Positions 1 to 5,139 of a DNA stretch of 6,184 nucleotides are shown here, one piece after another. The notes beneath the pieces are model-generated. The model did not search any database. It had not been told where the DNA came from and worked only from the letters and a program-made list of their open reading frames with translations. Source of the DNA: Pseudomonadota bacterium (GTDB taxonomy: Bacteria; Pseudomonadota; Gammaproteobacteria; Burkholderiales; Burkholderiaceae_B); contig JAEYVD010000851.1 of NCBI GenBank assembly GCA_023432075.1, positions 1 to 6,184 on the forward strand. The letters run 5' to 3'. Both the position numbers and the translations under genes were made by a program. Every line of letters starts with the position of its first letter. The stretch's first letter is position 1.

Positions 1-401
1 ATGGCGAGCCGCGCACGCCCGGCGACCTGCAACGCCACCGCTGCATCGTCGTGCGCGAGAACGACGTGGCCTACGGCACCTGGCGGCTGGAATCGGGCGC
101 CCGCGCGGAAACCGTGAAGGTGCGCGGACCGGTCAGCTCGAACGACGGCCAGAGCGCATTGGAGTGGGCGCTGGACGGCCACGGCATCGTCATGCGCTCC
201 GAATGGGAAACCGCGGCGCACCTGCGCGAAGGCCGGCTGCGCGAGGTCCTGACGGACTGGCGCACCCCGCCCGCCGACATTCACGCCCTGTATCCGGAAC
301 GGCTGAACCTGCCGGCCAAGACGCTGGCCTTCGTCGACTTCCTGTCGCGACGCTTTGCGCGACGCGTGCGCGCGCCGGGCTCGGACGCCGCGGTGTGGTG
401 A
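1..401 (+). CDS. LysR-type transcriptional regulator, C-terminal part (5' truncated by window)
   Basis: The frame is open from the window edge (first whole codon at position 3) to a TGA at 399-401, giving 132 visible residues. They read as the second half of a LysR effector-binding domain. The start has the family's G-x-P-x-x-P-x-D-L-x-x-H-x-C pattern (GEPRTPGDLQRHRC). A central stretch, SSNDGQSALEWALDGHGIVM, matches the usual 'N-D-G..A..A-x-x-G-x-G-I' core. The end carries the typical G-R-L-x-x-V-L, then A-L-Y-P-E-R and F-V-D-F-L segments. LysR proteins are usually about 300 residues, so the DNA-binding HTH lies upstream of the window. A GTG at 51 is an internal valine and not the start. The gene converges on the flavin-reductase gene with only 4 bp between the stops. 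Its target and effector cannot be inferred, and it need not control the operon beside it. Confidence 0.9.
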   Translation, partial: GEPRTPGDLQRHRCIVVRENDVAYGTWRLESGARAETVKVRGPVSSNDGQSALEWALDGHGIVMRSEWETAAHLREGRLREVLTDWRTPPADIHALYPERLNLPAKTLAFVDFLSRRFARRVRAPGSDAAVW

Positions 402-405
402 GCGC

Positions 406-1047
406 TCAGATCTCGTCGATGGGCGTGCGGGCGGCAGCGCCCGCGGGCGCGCTGTCCGCGTCGATGGCGTAGCGGTCGCGCGTGCGCACATAGAAGCTGG
501 CGCCAAACCGCCCCACCGGAAAGTAGTCCTGCAGCCGCACGCGCCACGTTTCCGTGTCGATCAGCCCGTCGCGCGCATGCAGCCAGCGGACCTGGCCGAT
601 GAAGATCTGGCGGCTGGCCGTCTCCAGGGTTTCAAAGAGCGTGCATTCGAACGCGACAGGCGCCTCTACGATGCGCGGCGGCGCCACGCGGTGGCTGGGC
701 GCGGCGTCCAGGCCCGCATGCGCCAGTTCGCTGACATCGGACGGAAGGCGGTCGCCGCAGCGGTGCATCTTTTCCGCCATGGCCTCGTCGGTCAGGTGGA
801 CCACGAATTCCTTGTCCCGCGCAATGTTGACCGCCGTGTCCTTCAGGCCGCCGTCTTCCAGGCGGTTGATGCTGACCATCACGATGGGCGGGTCCTCGCC
901 CAGCATGTTGAACATGCTGAACGGCGCGGCGTTGACCACGCCGGTCTCGGACAGCGTGGTGATCAGCGCGATCGGCCGGGGCACGATCAGGCTGGCCATC
1001 AGCTTGTAGCGCTGGTATTCGGTGATAGCGTCGAAGTCGATTTCCAT
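406..1047 (-). CDS. Flavin-reductase-like FMN-binding protein
   Basis: A 213-residue protein of the flavin reductase-like domain family (DIM6/NTAB type, split-barrel FMN binders). Recognisable segments: PRPIALITTLSETGVVNAAP at 23-42, followed by FSMFNMLGEDPP (the usual 'PRP-A..ST...G..N.APFS-F' flavin-binding core); KDTAVNIARDKEFVVHL at 69-85; EAPVAFECTL at 128-137; and FPVGRFGASFY at 176-186. Members bind FMN and either reduce it with NAD(P)H or act as flavoprotein oxidoreductases; the substrate here is unknown. I chose the ATG at 1047-1045: the domain begins right after it, and it sits one base past the GntR stop (TGA-T-ATG), which points to translational coupling. A longer frame from 1128 would add 27 residues unlike the family and overlap the GntR gene. 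It is the last visible gene of the minus-strand unit. The ribosome site is weak, consistent with reinitiation. Confidence 0.88.
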   Translation of the reverse strand: MEIDFDAITEYQRYKLMASLIVPRPIALITTLSETGVVNAAPFSMFNMLGEDPPIVMVSINRLEDGGLKDTAVNIARDKEFVVHLTDEAMAEKMHRCGDRLPSDVSELAHAGLDAAPSHRVAPPRIVEAPVAFECTLFETLETASRQIFIGQVRWLHARDGLIDTETWRVRLQDYFPVGRFGASFYVRTRDRYAIDADSAPAGAAARTPIDEI

Positions 1048-1048
1048 A

Positions 1049-1807
1049 TCAGGCCAGTCCCAGCATCTGGGCAAGGGTTTGCGCGGGCTGCGGGCGCTCC
1101 AGGCTGATGCGCCGCTCCAGGTCCGCAAGGTGGTTGTCGTTGATCCGCACGGCGTCGGCCACGTCGCCGCGCTCCAGCATGTCCACGATCAGCACGTGCT
1201 CGCCGTGTTCGCAGGCGGCGTTACCCGGCGGCTCGTACAGCGCCACAATGAGCGAACAGCGCGACACCAGCTCGGCCAGGTAGCCGTGCAGGATGGTGTT
1301 GCCGGACAGTTCGCCCAGGCGGACGTGAAAGGCGCTGGCCTGCCGCGCCCAGGCCGGTTGCCCGGCGCGATGCAGCAGCGCGTGCTCGTCGCGCAGTTGC
1401 CGGCGCAGCGAGGCGTAGTCGGCGCGCGTGGCGCGGGCCGCGGCCAGCGGCAGCAGCGCGGCTTCCAGCGCGCGGCGCGCCTGGAAGATCTGACGGGTGT
1501 CTTCAGGCGTGGGTTCGGCCACCACCGCGCCGCGGTTGTGATGCAGGTCCACCACATGCTCGTGCGCCAGCCGCTGCAACGCCTTGCGGGCCACCGACCG
1601 CGACACGCCGAACAGTTCGCAGATCGCGGCTTCGGGCAGCTTGGTGCCGGGCGTGAGCCGCTGGCTCATCACGCTTTCGTAGACCGCTTCGCAGATGCGG
1701 CGCTCCATGTCGGCGTCGGGCAGGACGTCATCGTCCGCGGCGGGCTTGGCGGACTTGGACCGCGCGGAGGCGGGACTGCGGGGTTTGGCGGCGCTTTTGG
1801 TGGACAT
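1049..1807 (-). CDS. GntR-family transcriptional regulator, FCD (FadR C-terminal) subfamily
   Basis: A 252-residue GntR regulator. Residues 1-33 are a basic, Ala/Lys/Ser-rich tail. Residues 35-100 form the winged helix-turn-helix: LTPGTKLPEAAICELFGVSR (51-70), then SVARKALQRLAHEHVV and a wing ending NRGAVVAEPT. Residues 103-235 form the all-helical FCD ligand-binding domain, with FHVRLGELSGN (160-170), EHVLIVDMLERGD (203-215) and the final NHLADLE. Of the four usual FCD metal ligands (Asp-x3-His, His, His), His161, His204 and His226 are present, but the Asp position is Ala157. The ATG at 1807 has a weak GAG six bases upstream; Met34 is a possible shorter start. The gene lies 49 bp after the hydrolase stop on the same strand and its stop almost touches the flavin gene start, so the three are probably co-transcribed. 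Likely role: local, effector-responsive control of this operon and perhaps of the divergent transporter (inference). Confidence 0.92.
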   Translation of the reverse strand: MSTKSAAKPRSPASARSKSAKPAADDDVLPDADMERRICEAVYESVMSQRLTPGTKLPEAAICELFGVSRSVARKALQRLAHEHVVDLHHNRGAVVAEPTPEDTRQIFQARRALEAALLPLAAARATRADYASLRRQLRDEHALLHRAGQPAWARQASAFHVRLGELSGNTILHGYLAELVSRCSLIVALYEPPGNAACEHGEHVLIVDMLERGDVADAVRINDNHLADLERRISLERPQPAQTLAQMLGLA

Positions 1808-1856
1808 GCGGGACTCGATTCAACAAGGGAAACACATCAAGGTGGCGGGACAGCGC

Positions 1857-2813
1857 CTAGTCGATCACGCCCGGCGGCAGGCTGTCCACGTGCCGGCAGA
1901 TCTCGCCCGGCGTGGTGAACCAGATCTCGCCCCGGTCGCGGGCGGCGGCCAGCGGCGCCAGCGCGCGCCGCAGGTGACGCAGCCGGTACGGCTGGCCGAC
2001 GATGTACGGATGCAGCGCGATCCCCATGACCAGCGGCTGGCGGACCGCCTGCGCGCGCATTTCCTCGAACTGGTCAAGGATCATATCGGCAAAATCGCGC
2101 GCGTCCATCTTGCGTCCCATGATCATCGGAATGTCGTTGAGTTCCTGCGGATACGGAATCGCCCACAGATCGCCCGCGCGGGTGCGCATGCGCATCGGCT
2201 GGTCGTCATGGCACCAGTTCAGCGTGTACCGGTAGCCCGCCTCGGCCAGCAAGTCGGGCGTCGCGTGGCTCTCGGAGATCCAGGGCGACAGCCAGCCGGC
2301 CGGCTCGCTGCCCGCATGGCGCAGGATGCGGTCGCGGCAATGCGCAAGCAGCGCGCGCTCCTCGGCTTCGGGCAGCCCGCCCTGCCGGTGCGCGTTGCTG
2401 TATCCGTGGCCGATCAACTCGTCGCCGCGCGCAAGAAACGCATCCACCAGTTCCGGACAGTGCTCGTACAGCGCGGTATTGATCAGCACCCCCGCGGGCA
2501 GGCGCAGTTCGTCGAACAGGTCCAGGCAGCGCCAGGCCCCCACACGGTTGCCGTATTCGCGCCAGGCGTAGTTCAGGACGTCTGGGTGCGGCGACGGCGG
2601 ACCCAGCTCGGCGCCCAGCCCCTCTCCGAAGGCGAAGTGCTCGATGTTGAACCCCAGGTACACGGCCAGGCGCGCGCCATTGGGCCACGAATAGTCGGCG
2701 CGGCCGGCGATGCCGCGATACGGAAACCGGCCGTGGCAGGCCAGGGGTTGCGGCGTCCACGGGGACTGATCGTCGCGCCCCGGTTTAGTGCTTTGAAGCG
2801 AGGATGGATTCAT
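1857..2813 (-). CDS. PuuE-like polysaccharide-deacetylase-fold hydrolase (NodB homology domain)
   Basis: A 318-residue cytoplasmic protein with no signal peptide or membrane helix. The NodB-type fold spans about 45-305. Motifs in order: FNIEHF (55-60) where classical deacetylases have TFDDG; GHGYSNAH (135-142) where they have H-[ST]-x-x-H; GWLSPWISES (173-182); TLNWCHDDQP (197-206); and IALHPYIVGQP (265-275). This pattern fits the subgroup that includes the PuuE allantoinases, which were recruited from polysaccharide deacetylases and act on a ring amide and not on a sugar polymer. The catalytic/metal Asp pair is absent and the second metal His is replaced by Asn140. The actual substrate is unknown: allantoin-like ureides, other cyclic amides or imides are all possible. 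I chose the ATG at 2813, which has AGGA 11 bases upstream and places the family N-terminus correctly; the longer open frame upstream runs antisense into the transporter gene and has no family similarity. It is the first gene of the minus-strand unit. Confidence 0.88.
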   Translation of the reverse strand: MNPSSLQSTKPGRDDQSPWTPQPLACHGRFPYRGIAGRADYSWPNGARLAVYLGFNIEHFAFGEGLGAELGPPSPHPDVLNYAWREYGNRVGAWRCLDLFDELRLPAGVLINTALYEHCPELVDAFLARGDELIGHGYSNAHRQGGLPEAEERALLAHCRDRILRHAGSEPAGWLSPWISESHATPDLLAEAGYRYTLNWCHDDQPMRMRTRAGDLWAIPYPQELNDIPMIMGRKMDARDFADMILDQFEEMRAQAVRQPLVMGIALHPYIVGQPYRLRHLRRALAPLAAARDRGEIWFTTPGEICRHVDSLPPGVID

Positions 2814-2824
2814 TTTGGTGCAAA

Positions 2825-2828
2825 TCCT
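2825..2828 (-). promoter_or_regulatory. Ribosome-binding site of the hydrolase gene
   Basis: On the minus strand this reads AGGA, 11 bases before the ATG at 2813. The spacing is a little long but it is the only Shine-Dalgarno-like sequence near that start, and it supports this start over the longer open frame. Confidence 0.5.
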
Positions 2829-2837
2829 GAAGCATGA

Positions 2838-2874
2838 TTGTGAACAAAATCGCTGCGGTTTTGGCGACAAAATC
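2838..2874. repeat. Tandem 14-bp repeat with 23-bp period, candidate activator site
   Basis: TTGTGAACAAAATC (2838-2851) and TTGGCGACAAAATC (2861-2874) agree at 11 of 14 positions and begin exactly 23 bp apart, about two helical turns. Each is partly dyadic: TTGT-GA-ACAA in the first and TTTTG-GCGA-CAAAA (2859-2872) in the second. A weaker third unit, TTGGTGCAAA, begins at 2815, again 23 bp away, and overlaps the hydrolase start region. Relative to the predicted rightward start at about 2990, the two good copies lie at about -116 to -152, where activators of sigma-54 promoters commonly bind. TTGT-N2-ACAA also resembles GntR-family half-site layout (GT...AC), so the local GntR protein is an alternative ligand. 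Function is inferred. Confidence 0.4.
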
Positions 2875-2884
2875 CCGGCATCGG

Positions 2885-2892
2885 TGTGCACA
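2885..2892. promoter_or_regulatory. Perfect palindrome TGTGCACA, possible regulator site
   Basis: An 8-bp perfect palindrome within CGGTGTGCACAACC, at about -98 to -105 from the predicted rightward transcription start. The position suits an enhancer-binding activator, but eight bases can arise by chance and no specific regulator is recognised. Confidence 0.25.
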
Positions 2893-2902
2893 ACCCCGTC
2901 TG

Positions 2903-2926
2903 CGCCGCCCGCGCCCTGCGGCGGCG
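2903..2926. repeat. GC-rich inverted repeat in the intergenic region
   Basis: CGCCGCC (2903-2909) and GGCGGCG (2920-2926) can form a 7-bp stem with a 10-base loop. A competing pairing exists between CCCCG (2894-2898) and CGGGG (2925-2929). There is no T-run on either side, so it is not a Rho-independent terminator. It would lie in the long leader of the leftward transcript, or upstream of the rightward promoter. In DNA this GC-rich such pairing is common by chance. Confidence 0.3.
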
Positions 2927-2963
2927 GGGCGAAGTCGGCATACGGCAGGCGGCGCGGAACGGG

Positions 2964-2979
2964 TGGCATGGATCTTGCA
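2964..2979 (+). promoter_or_regulatory. Sigma-54 (RpoN) promoter for the transporter operon
   Basis: TGGCATGGATCTTGCA matches the sigma-54 consensus TGGCACG-N4-TTGCW at 11 of 12 specified positions (only C to T at position 6). The invariant GG (2965-2966) and GC (2977-2978) have the required 10 bases between them. Placing the C of the GC at -12 puts the start site near 2990 and gives a leader of about 53 bases before the ATG at 3043, with the ribosome site inside it. Sigma-54 promoters need an ATP-driven activator bound upstream; none is encoded in the window. A facing copy lies at 3008-3023 on the other strand. Confidence 0.75.
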
Positions 2980-3015
2980 TGAGGGAACGAAGCAGCACTT
3001 AACCCCATGCAAGAT
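2972..3015. repeat. 10-bp perfect inverted repeat formed by the two facing -12 regions
   Basis: ATCTTGCATG (2972-2981) and CATGCAAGAT (3006-3015) are perfect reverse complements separated by 24 bases. The arms contain the TTGC elements of the two opposed sigma-54 promoters. The identity extends past the promoter consensus into the unconstrained spacer (ATC) and the downstream TG-x-GG, so the two promoter segments agree at 17 of 21 positions. Either a regulator also reads this dyad or one promoter arose as an inverted copy of the other (inference). Because the predicted starts lie between the arms, neither transcript contains both arms, so an RNA hairpin is unlikely. Confidence 0.6.
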
Positions 3016-3023
3016 TCGTTCCA
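3008..3023 (-). promoter_or_regulatory. Sigma-54 (RpoN) promoter for the hydrolase-GntR-flavin operon
   Basis: On the minus strand this reads TGGAACGAATCTTGCA, which matches TGGCACG-N4-TTGCW at 11 of 12 specified positions (only C to A at position 4). GG (3022-3021) and GC (3010-3009) are spaced by 10 bases as required. The predicted start is near 2997, giving a leader of about 184 bases before the hydrolase ATG at 2813. That is long, so a second promoter nearer the gene is possible, though I see no clear sigma-70 pair there. The site is downstream of the predicted transporter start, in that gene's leader, and the two promoters face each other. Confidence 0.65.
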
Positions 3024-3030
3024 CTTTTTC

Positions 3031-3035
3031 AGGAG
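3031..3035 (+). promoter_or_regulatory. Ribosome-binding site of the substrate-binding protein gene
   Basis: AGGAG lies seven bases before the ATG at 3043. It decides the start against an in-frame ATG at 3007, which has no Shine-Dalgarno sequence and would add 12 residues ahead of a well-formed signal peptide. Confidence 0.85.
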
Positions 3036-3042
3036 TGTCCCG

Positions 3043-4233
3043 ATGACCCCGACCCGTCGTTCCTTCATGCGCCGCGCGACCGCCGCCGCCCTTTTCGCCG
3101 CGGGCCTGGCCACGCAGCCGGCGCTGGCCGCGGATCCGATCAAGATCGGCCTGATCACCGCGCTGTCCGGGGAGTCGGCGCGCGCGGGCGAAGCGCTCAC
3201 GCGCGGCATGACGGTCGCCATCGACGAGATCAACGCGCGCGGCGGCCTTCTGGGCGGACGCCAGGTCGTGCTGGTGCGCCGCGACGACGAAGGCAATCCC
3301 GCCAAGGGCATGGCCGCCGCGCGCGAGCTGATCTACAAGGAAAAGGTTGCCGTGCTGTTTGGCGGCCTGGACACGCCGGTCTCCATGGCGATCGTGCCCA
3401 TCGTGAACCAGGAGAAGGTGCCGTTCATGGGCCCGTGGGCCGCCGGCACGGCCATCACGCAGAACAAGGGCAACCCCAACTTCGTGTTCCGCGTGTCCGC
3501 GATGGACGAGATCGTCGACAGCGCGATGGTGCAGTACGCGCAAAAGACCTTCCAGAGCGCCAAGCCCGGCATGATCCTGGTGAACAACCCGTGGGGCGAA
3601 TCCAACGAAAAAGGCTTGAACGCCGCGCTGGCCGCGGCCAAGGTCACGCCCGCCGGCGTCGAGAAATTCCAGCCCAATGACCTGGACATCGTGCCGCAAC
3701 TGAGCCGCTTGAAGGCCGCGGGCGCCGACACCCTGTTCCTCGTGGGCAACGTGGGCCCGTCGGCGCAGGTGGTGAAGTCGCTGGACCGCATGGGCTGGAA
3801 GGTGCCGGTCGTCTCGCACTGGGGGCCTGCCGGCGGCCGCTTCACGGAGCTGGCCGGTCCCAATGCCAAGAACGTGCACTTCGTGCAGACCTACAGCTTC
3901 TTCGGCAAGCAGGGGCCGGTGGGCGACAAGGTGATGCAGGCGCTCAAGGCCAAGTATTCCGACATCAAGGGACCGCAGGACATCACGCCCGCCGTGGGCG
4001 TGGCCAACGCCTACGACGGCATGCAGCTGGCCGCGCTGGCCATCACGCAGGCCGGTTCCACCGACGGCGACGCGGTGCGCCAGGGCTTCTACAAGATCGG
4101 CAAGTACGAAGGCCTGATCAAGACGTACGAGCAGCCCTTCACGCCGGCCACGCACGACGCGCTGCGCCAGGACGACTACGTCTGGACGCACTTCATCGAC
4201 AACCGCATCCTGCCCGTCAAGGGCACGCAGTAA
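3043..4233 (+). CDS. LIV-type ABC transporter periplasmic substrate-binding protein, Tat-like signal
   Basis: A 396-residue protein of the Peripla_BP_6 / LivK-like family, which captures a small solute in the periplasm and delivers it to LivH/LivM-type permeases. The N-terminus carries a twin-arginine motif, T4-R5-R6-S7-F8-M9-R10, a hydrophobic stretch (about 12-25), and a cleavage site near PALA-A (27-30). The mature start DPIKIGLITALSGESA (31-46) is typical, as are DEINARGGLLGGRQVVLV (61-78), the loop LFGGLDTPVSMAIVPI (105-120) that should line the ligand cleft, VPFMGPWAAGT (126-136), and ANAYDGMQLAALAI (321-334). Family ligands range over branched-chain amino acids, amides, urea and aromatic acids; the sequence does not settle which applies here, so no livK symbol is given. 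It is the first gene of the transporter operon, 27 bp ahead of the permease gene, and the promoter is the sigma-54-like site at 2964. Confidence 0.93.
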   Translation: MTPTRRSFMRRATAAALFAAGLATQPALAADPIKIGLITALSGESARAGEALTRGMTVAIDEINARGGLLGGRQVVLVRRDDEGNPAKGMAAARELIYKEKVAVLFGGLDTPVSMAIVPIVNQEKVPFMGPWAAGTAITQNKGNPNFVFRVSAMDEIVDSAMVQYAQKTFQSAKPGMILVNNPWGESNEKGLNAALAAAKVTPAGVEKFQPNDLDIVPQLSRLKAAGADTLFLVGNVGPSAQVVKSLDRMGWKVPVVSHWGPAGGRFTELAGPNAKNVHFVQTYSFFGKQGPVGDKVMQALKAKYSDIKGPQDITPAVGVANAYDGMQLAALAITQAGSTDGDAVRQGFYKIGKYEGLIKTYEQPFTPATHDALRQDDYVWTHFIDNRILPVKGTQ

Positions 4234-4249
4234 CGCGGCCGGACCACGC

Positions 4250-4254
4250 GGGAG
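4250..4254 (+). promoter_or_regulatory. Ribosome-binding site of the LivH-type permease gene
   Basis: GGGAG lies six bases before the ATG at 4261, in the 27-bp gap after the binding-protein stop. It favours that start over an in-frame ATG three codons later. Confidence 0.75.
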
Positions 4255-4260
4255 ACGCGC

Positions 4261-5139
4261 ATGTTGTTGATGTCCGCCATCGTCAGCGGCCTGGGCCTGG
4301 GAAGCATGTACGGCCTGATGGCCCTGGGCTTTTACCTGACCTACGCCGTGTCCGGCACGGTGAATTTCGCCCAGGGCAGCTCCATGATGCTGGGCGCCGT
4401 GCTGACCTACACGTTCGCCCAGACGCTGGGCTGGCCGCTGGCCATCGCGCTGGTGTTCGCGCTGGCGCTGTGCGCGCTCTACGGCCTGGTCGTGGAACGC
4501 CTGGCGGTCAGGCCGTTTGCCAGCCGCGGCTCGAACGCGTGGCTCATGTCCACCGTGGCGCTGGGCATCGTGCTGGACAACGTGGTCATGTTCACGTTCG
4601 GCAAAGAGCCGCGCAGCCTGCCCTCGCCGCTGGCGCAAGCGCCGCTTGAGATCGGCGGACTGGGGCTGGGCATCTACCCGCTGCAACTGCTGATTCCGGT
4701 GGTCGGACTGGCGCTGGCGGCGGCGCTGCACACCTTGTCGCGCCGCACCCGCTGGGGCGTGGCGCTGCTTGCCGTGGTGCAGAACCCGAACGCCGCGCGG
4801 CTCATGGGCATCCCCGTGCGCCACGCCATCATGGCGGCCTTCGCGGTGTCCACGCTGTTTGCGGGCGTGGCCGGCGCGCTGGTCGCGCCGCTCTTTAACG
4901 TGACGGCGGACATGGGCACCCTGTTCGGCCTGAAGGCCTACGTGGTCGCCATCCTGGGCGGCATCACCAGCGCGTGGGGCGTGATGATCGCGGGCCTCCT
5001 GTTCGGCGTGGTCGAAGCGCTGATCACCGTGGCGCTGGGGTCGGGGTACACGCAGATCATCAGCTTCACGCTGGTGATCGTCATGTTGGCCGTGCTGCCC
5101 AATGGCCTGTTCGGGCGCGCCGATGTGAGGAAGGTCTGA
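4261..5139 (+). CDS. livH: LivH-type inner-membrane permease of the LIV ABC transporter family
   Basis: A 292-residue, strongly hydrophobic protein of the usual LivH length. Signature segments: VSGLGLGSMYGLMALGFYLT at 8-27 and the following G-T-V-N-F-A-Q-G (32-39) that opens all LivH proteins; VERLAVRPF (78-86); a cytoplasmic loop GVALLAVVQNPNAARLMGIP (166-185), the EAA-like segment that docks on the ATPase; AFAVSTLFAGVAGAL (193-207); and AILGGITSAWGVMIAGLLFG (230-249). About eight membrane helices can be picked out by eye. It would form the channel with the LivM-type half. Its TGA overlaps the next ATG by one base (TGATG at 5137-5141), so the two permease halves are probably translated in coupled fashion and in equal amounts. 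The symbol marks the family; leucine transport itself is not shown. Confidence 0.93.
   Translation: MLLMSAIVSGLGLGSMYGLMALGFYLTYAVSGTVNFAQGSSMMLGAVLTYTFAQTLGWPLAIALVFALALCALYGLVVERLAVRPFASRGSNAWLMSTVALGIVLDNVVMFTFGKEPRSLPSPLAQAPLEIGGLGLGIYPLQLLIPVVGLALAAALHTLSRRTRWGVALLAVVQNPNAARLMGIPVRHAIMAAFAVSTLFAGVAGALVAPLFNVTADMGTLFGLKAYVVAILGGITSAWGVMIAGLLFGVVEALITVALGSGYTQIISFTLVIVMLAVLPNGLFGRADVRKV

Noticed and set aside
2806..2822. NtrC-like site at TGGTGCA (2816-2822)
   Set aside because: One half matches the known NtrC half-site, but the partner half at 2806-2811 fits only about two of six positions.
1695..2837. A 380-codon plus-strand frame antisense to the hydrolase and part of the GntR gene
   Set aside because: Its composition is that of a mirror frame and it has no recognisable domain, while the opposite strand has clear motifs.
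2903..2929. GC-rich stem as a Rho-independent terminator
   Set aside because: No T-run follows on either strand and no gene ends nearby.
2810..2998. A 62-codon minus-strand frame in the hydrolase leader, ending in an ATGA overlap with the hydrolase start
   Set aside because: Its ATG sits at the predicted transcription start, there is no ribosome site, and the composition looks like random GC-rich frame. The overlap is suggestive but not enough to call a leader peptide.
2975..3002. Sigma-70-like promoter TTGCAT with a -10 near 2997-3002
   Set aside because: Only three of six bases fit at -35 and the -10 is poor; the sigma-54 reading of the same bases is far stronger.
3007..3042. Upstream in-frame ATG of the binding protein at 3007
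   Set aside because: It has no Shine-Dalgarno sequence, lies in the leftward promoter, and would put 12 residues ahead of a complete Tat-type signal; the ATG at 3043 has AGGAG at good spacing.
2814..3311. In-frame N-terminal extension of the hydrolase by 166 residues
   Set aside because: It runs antisense through the intergenic region into the binding-protein gene and has low-complexity R/A/P-rich content with no family similarity. The ATG at 2813 has a ribosome site and fits the family length.
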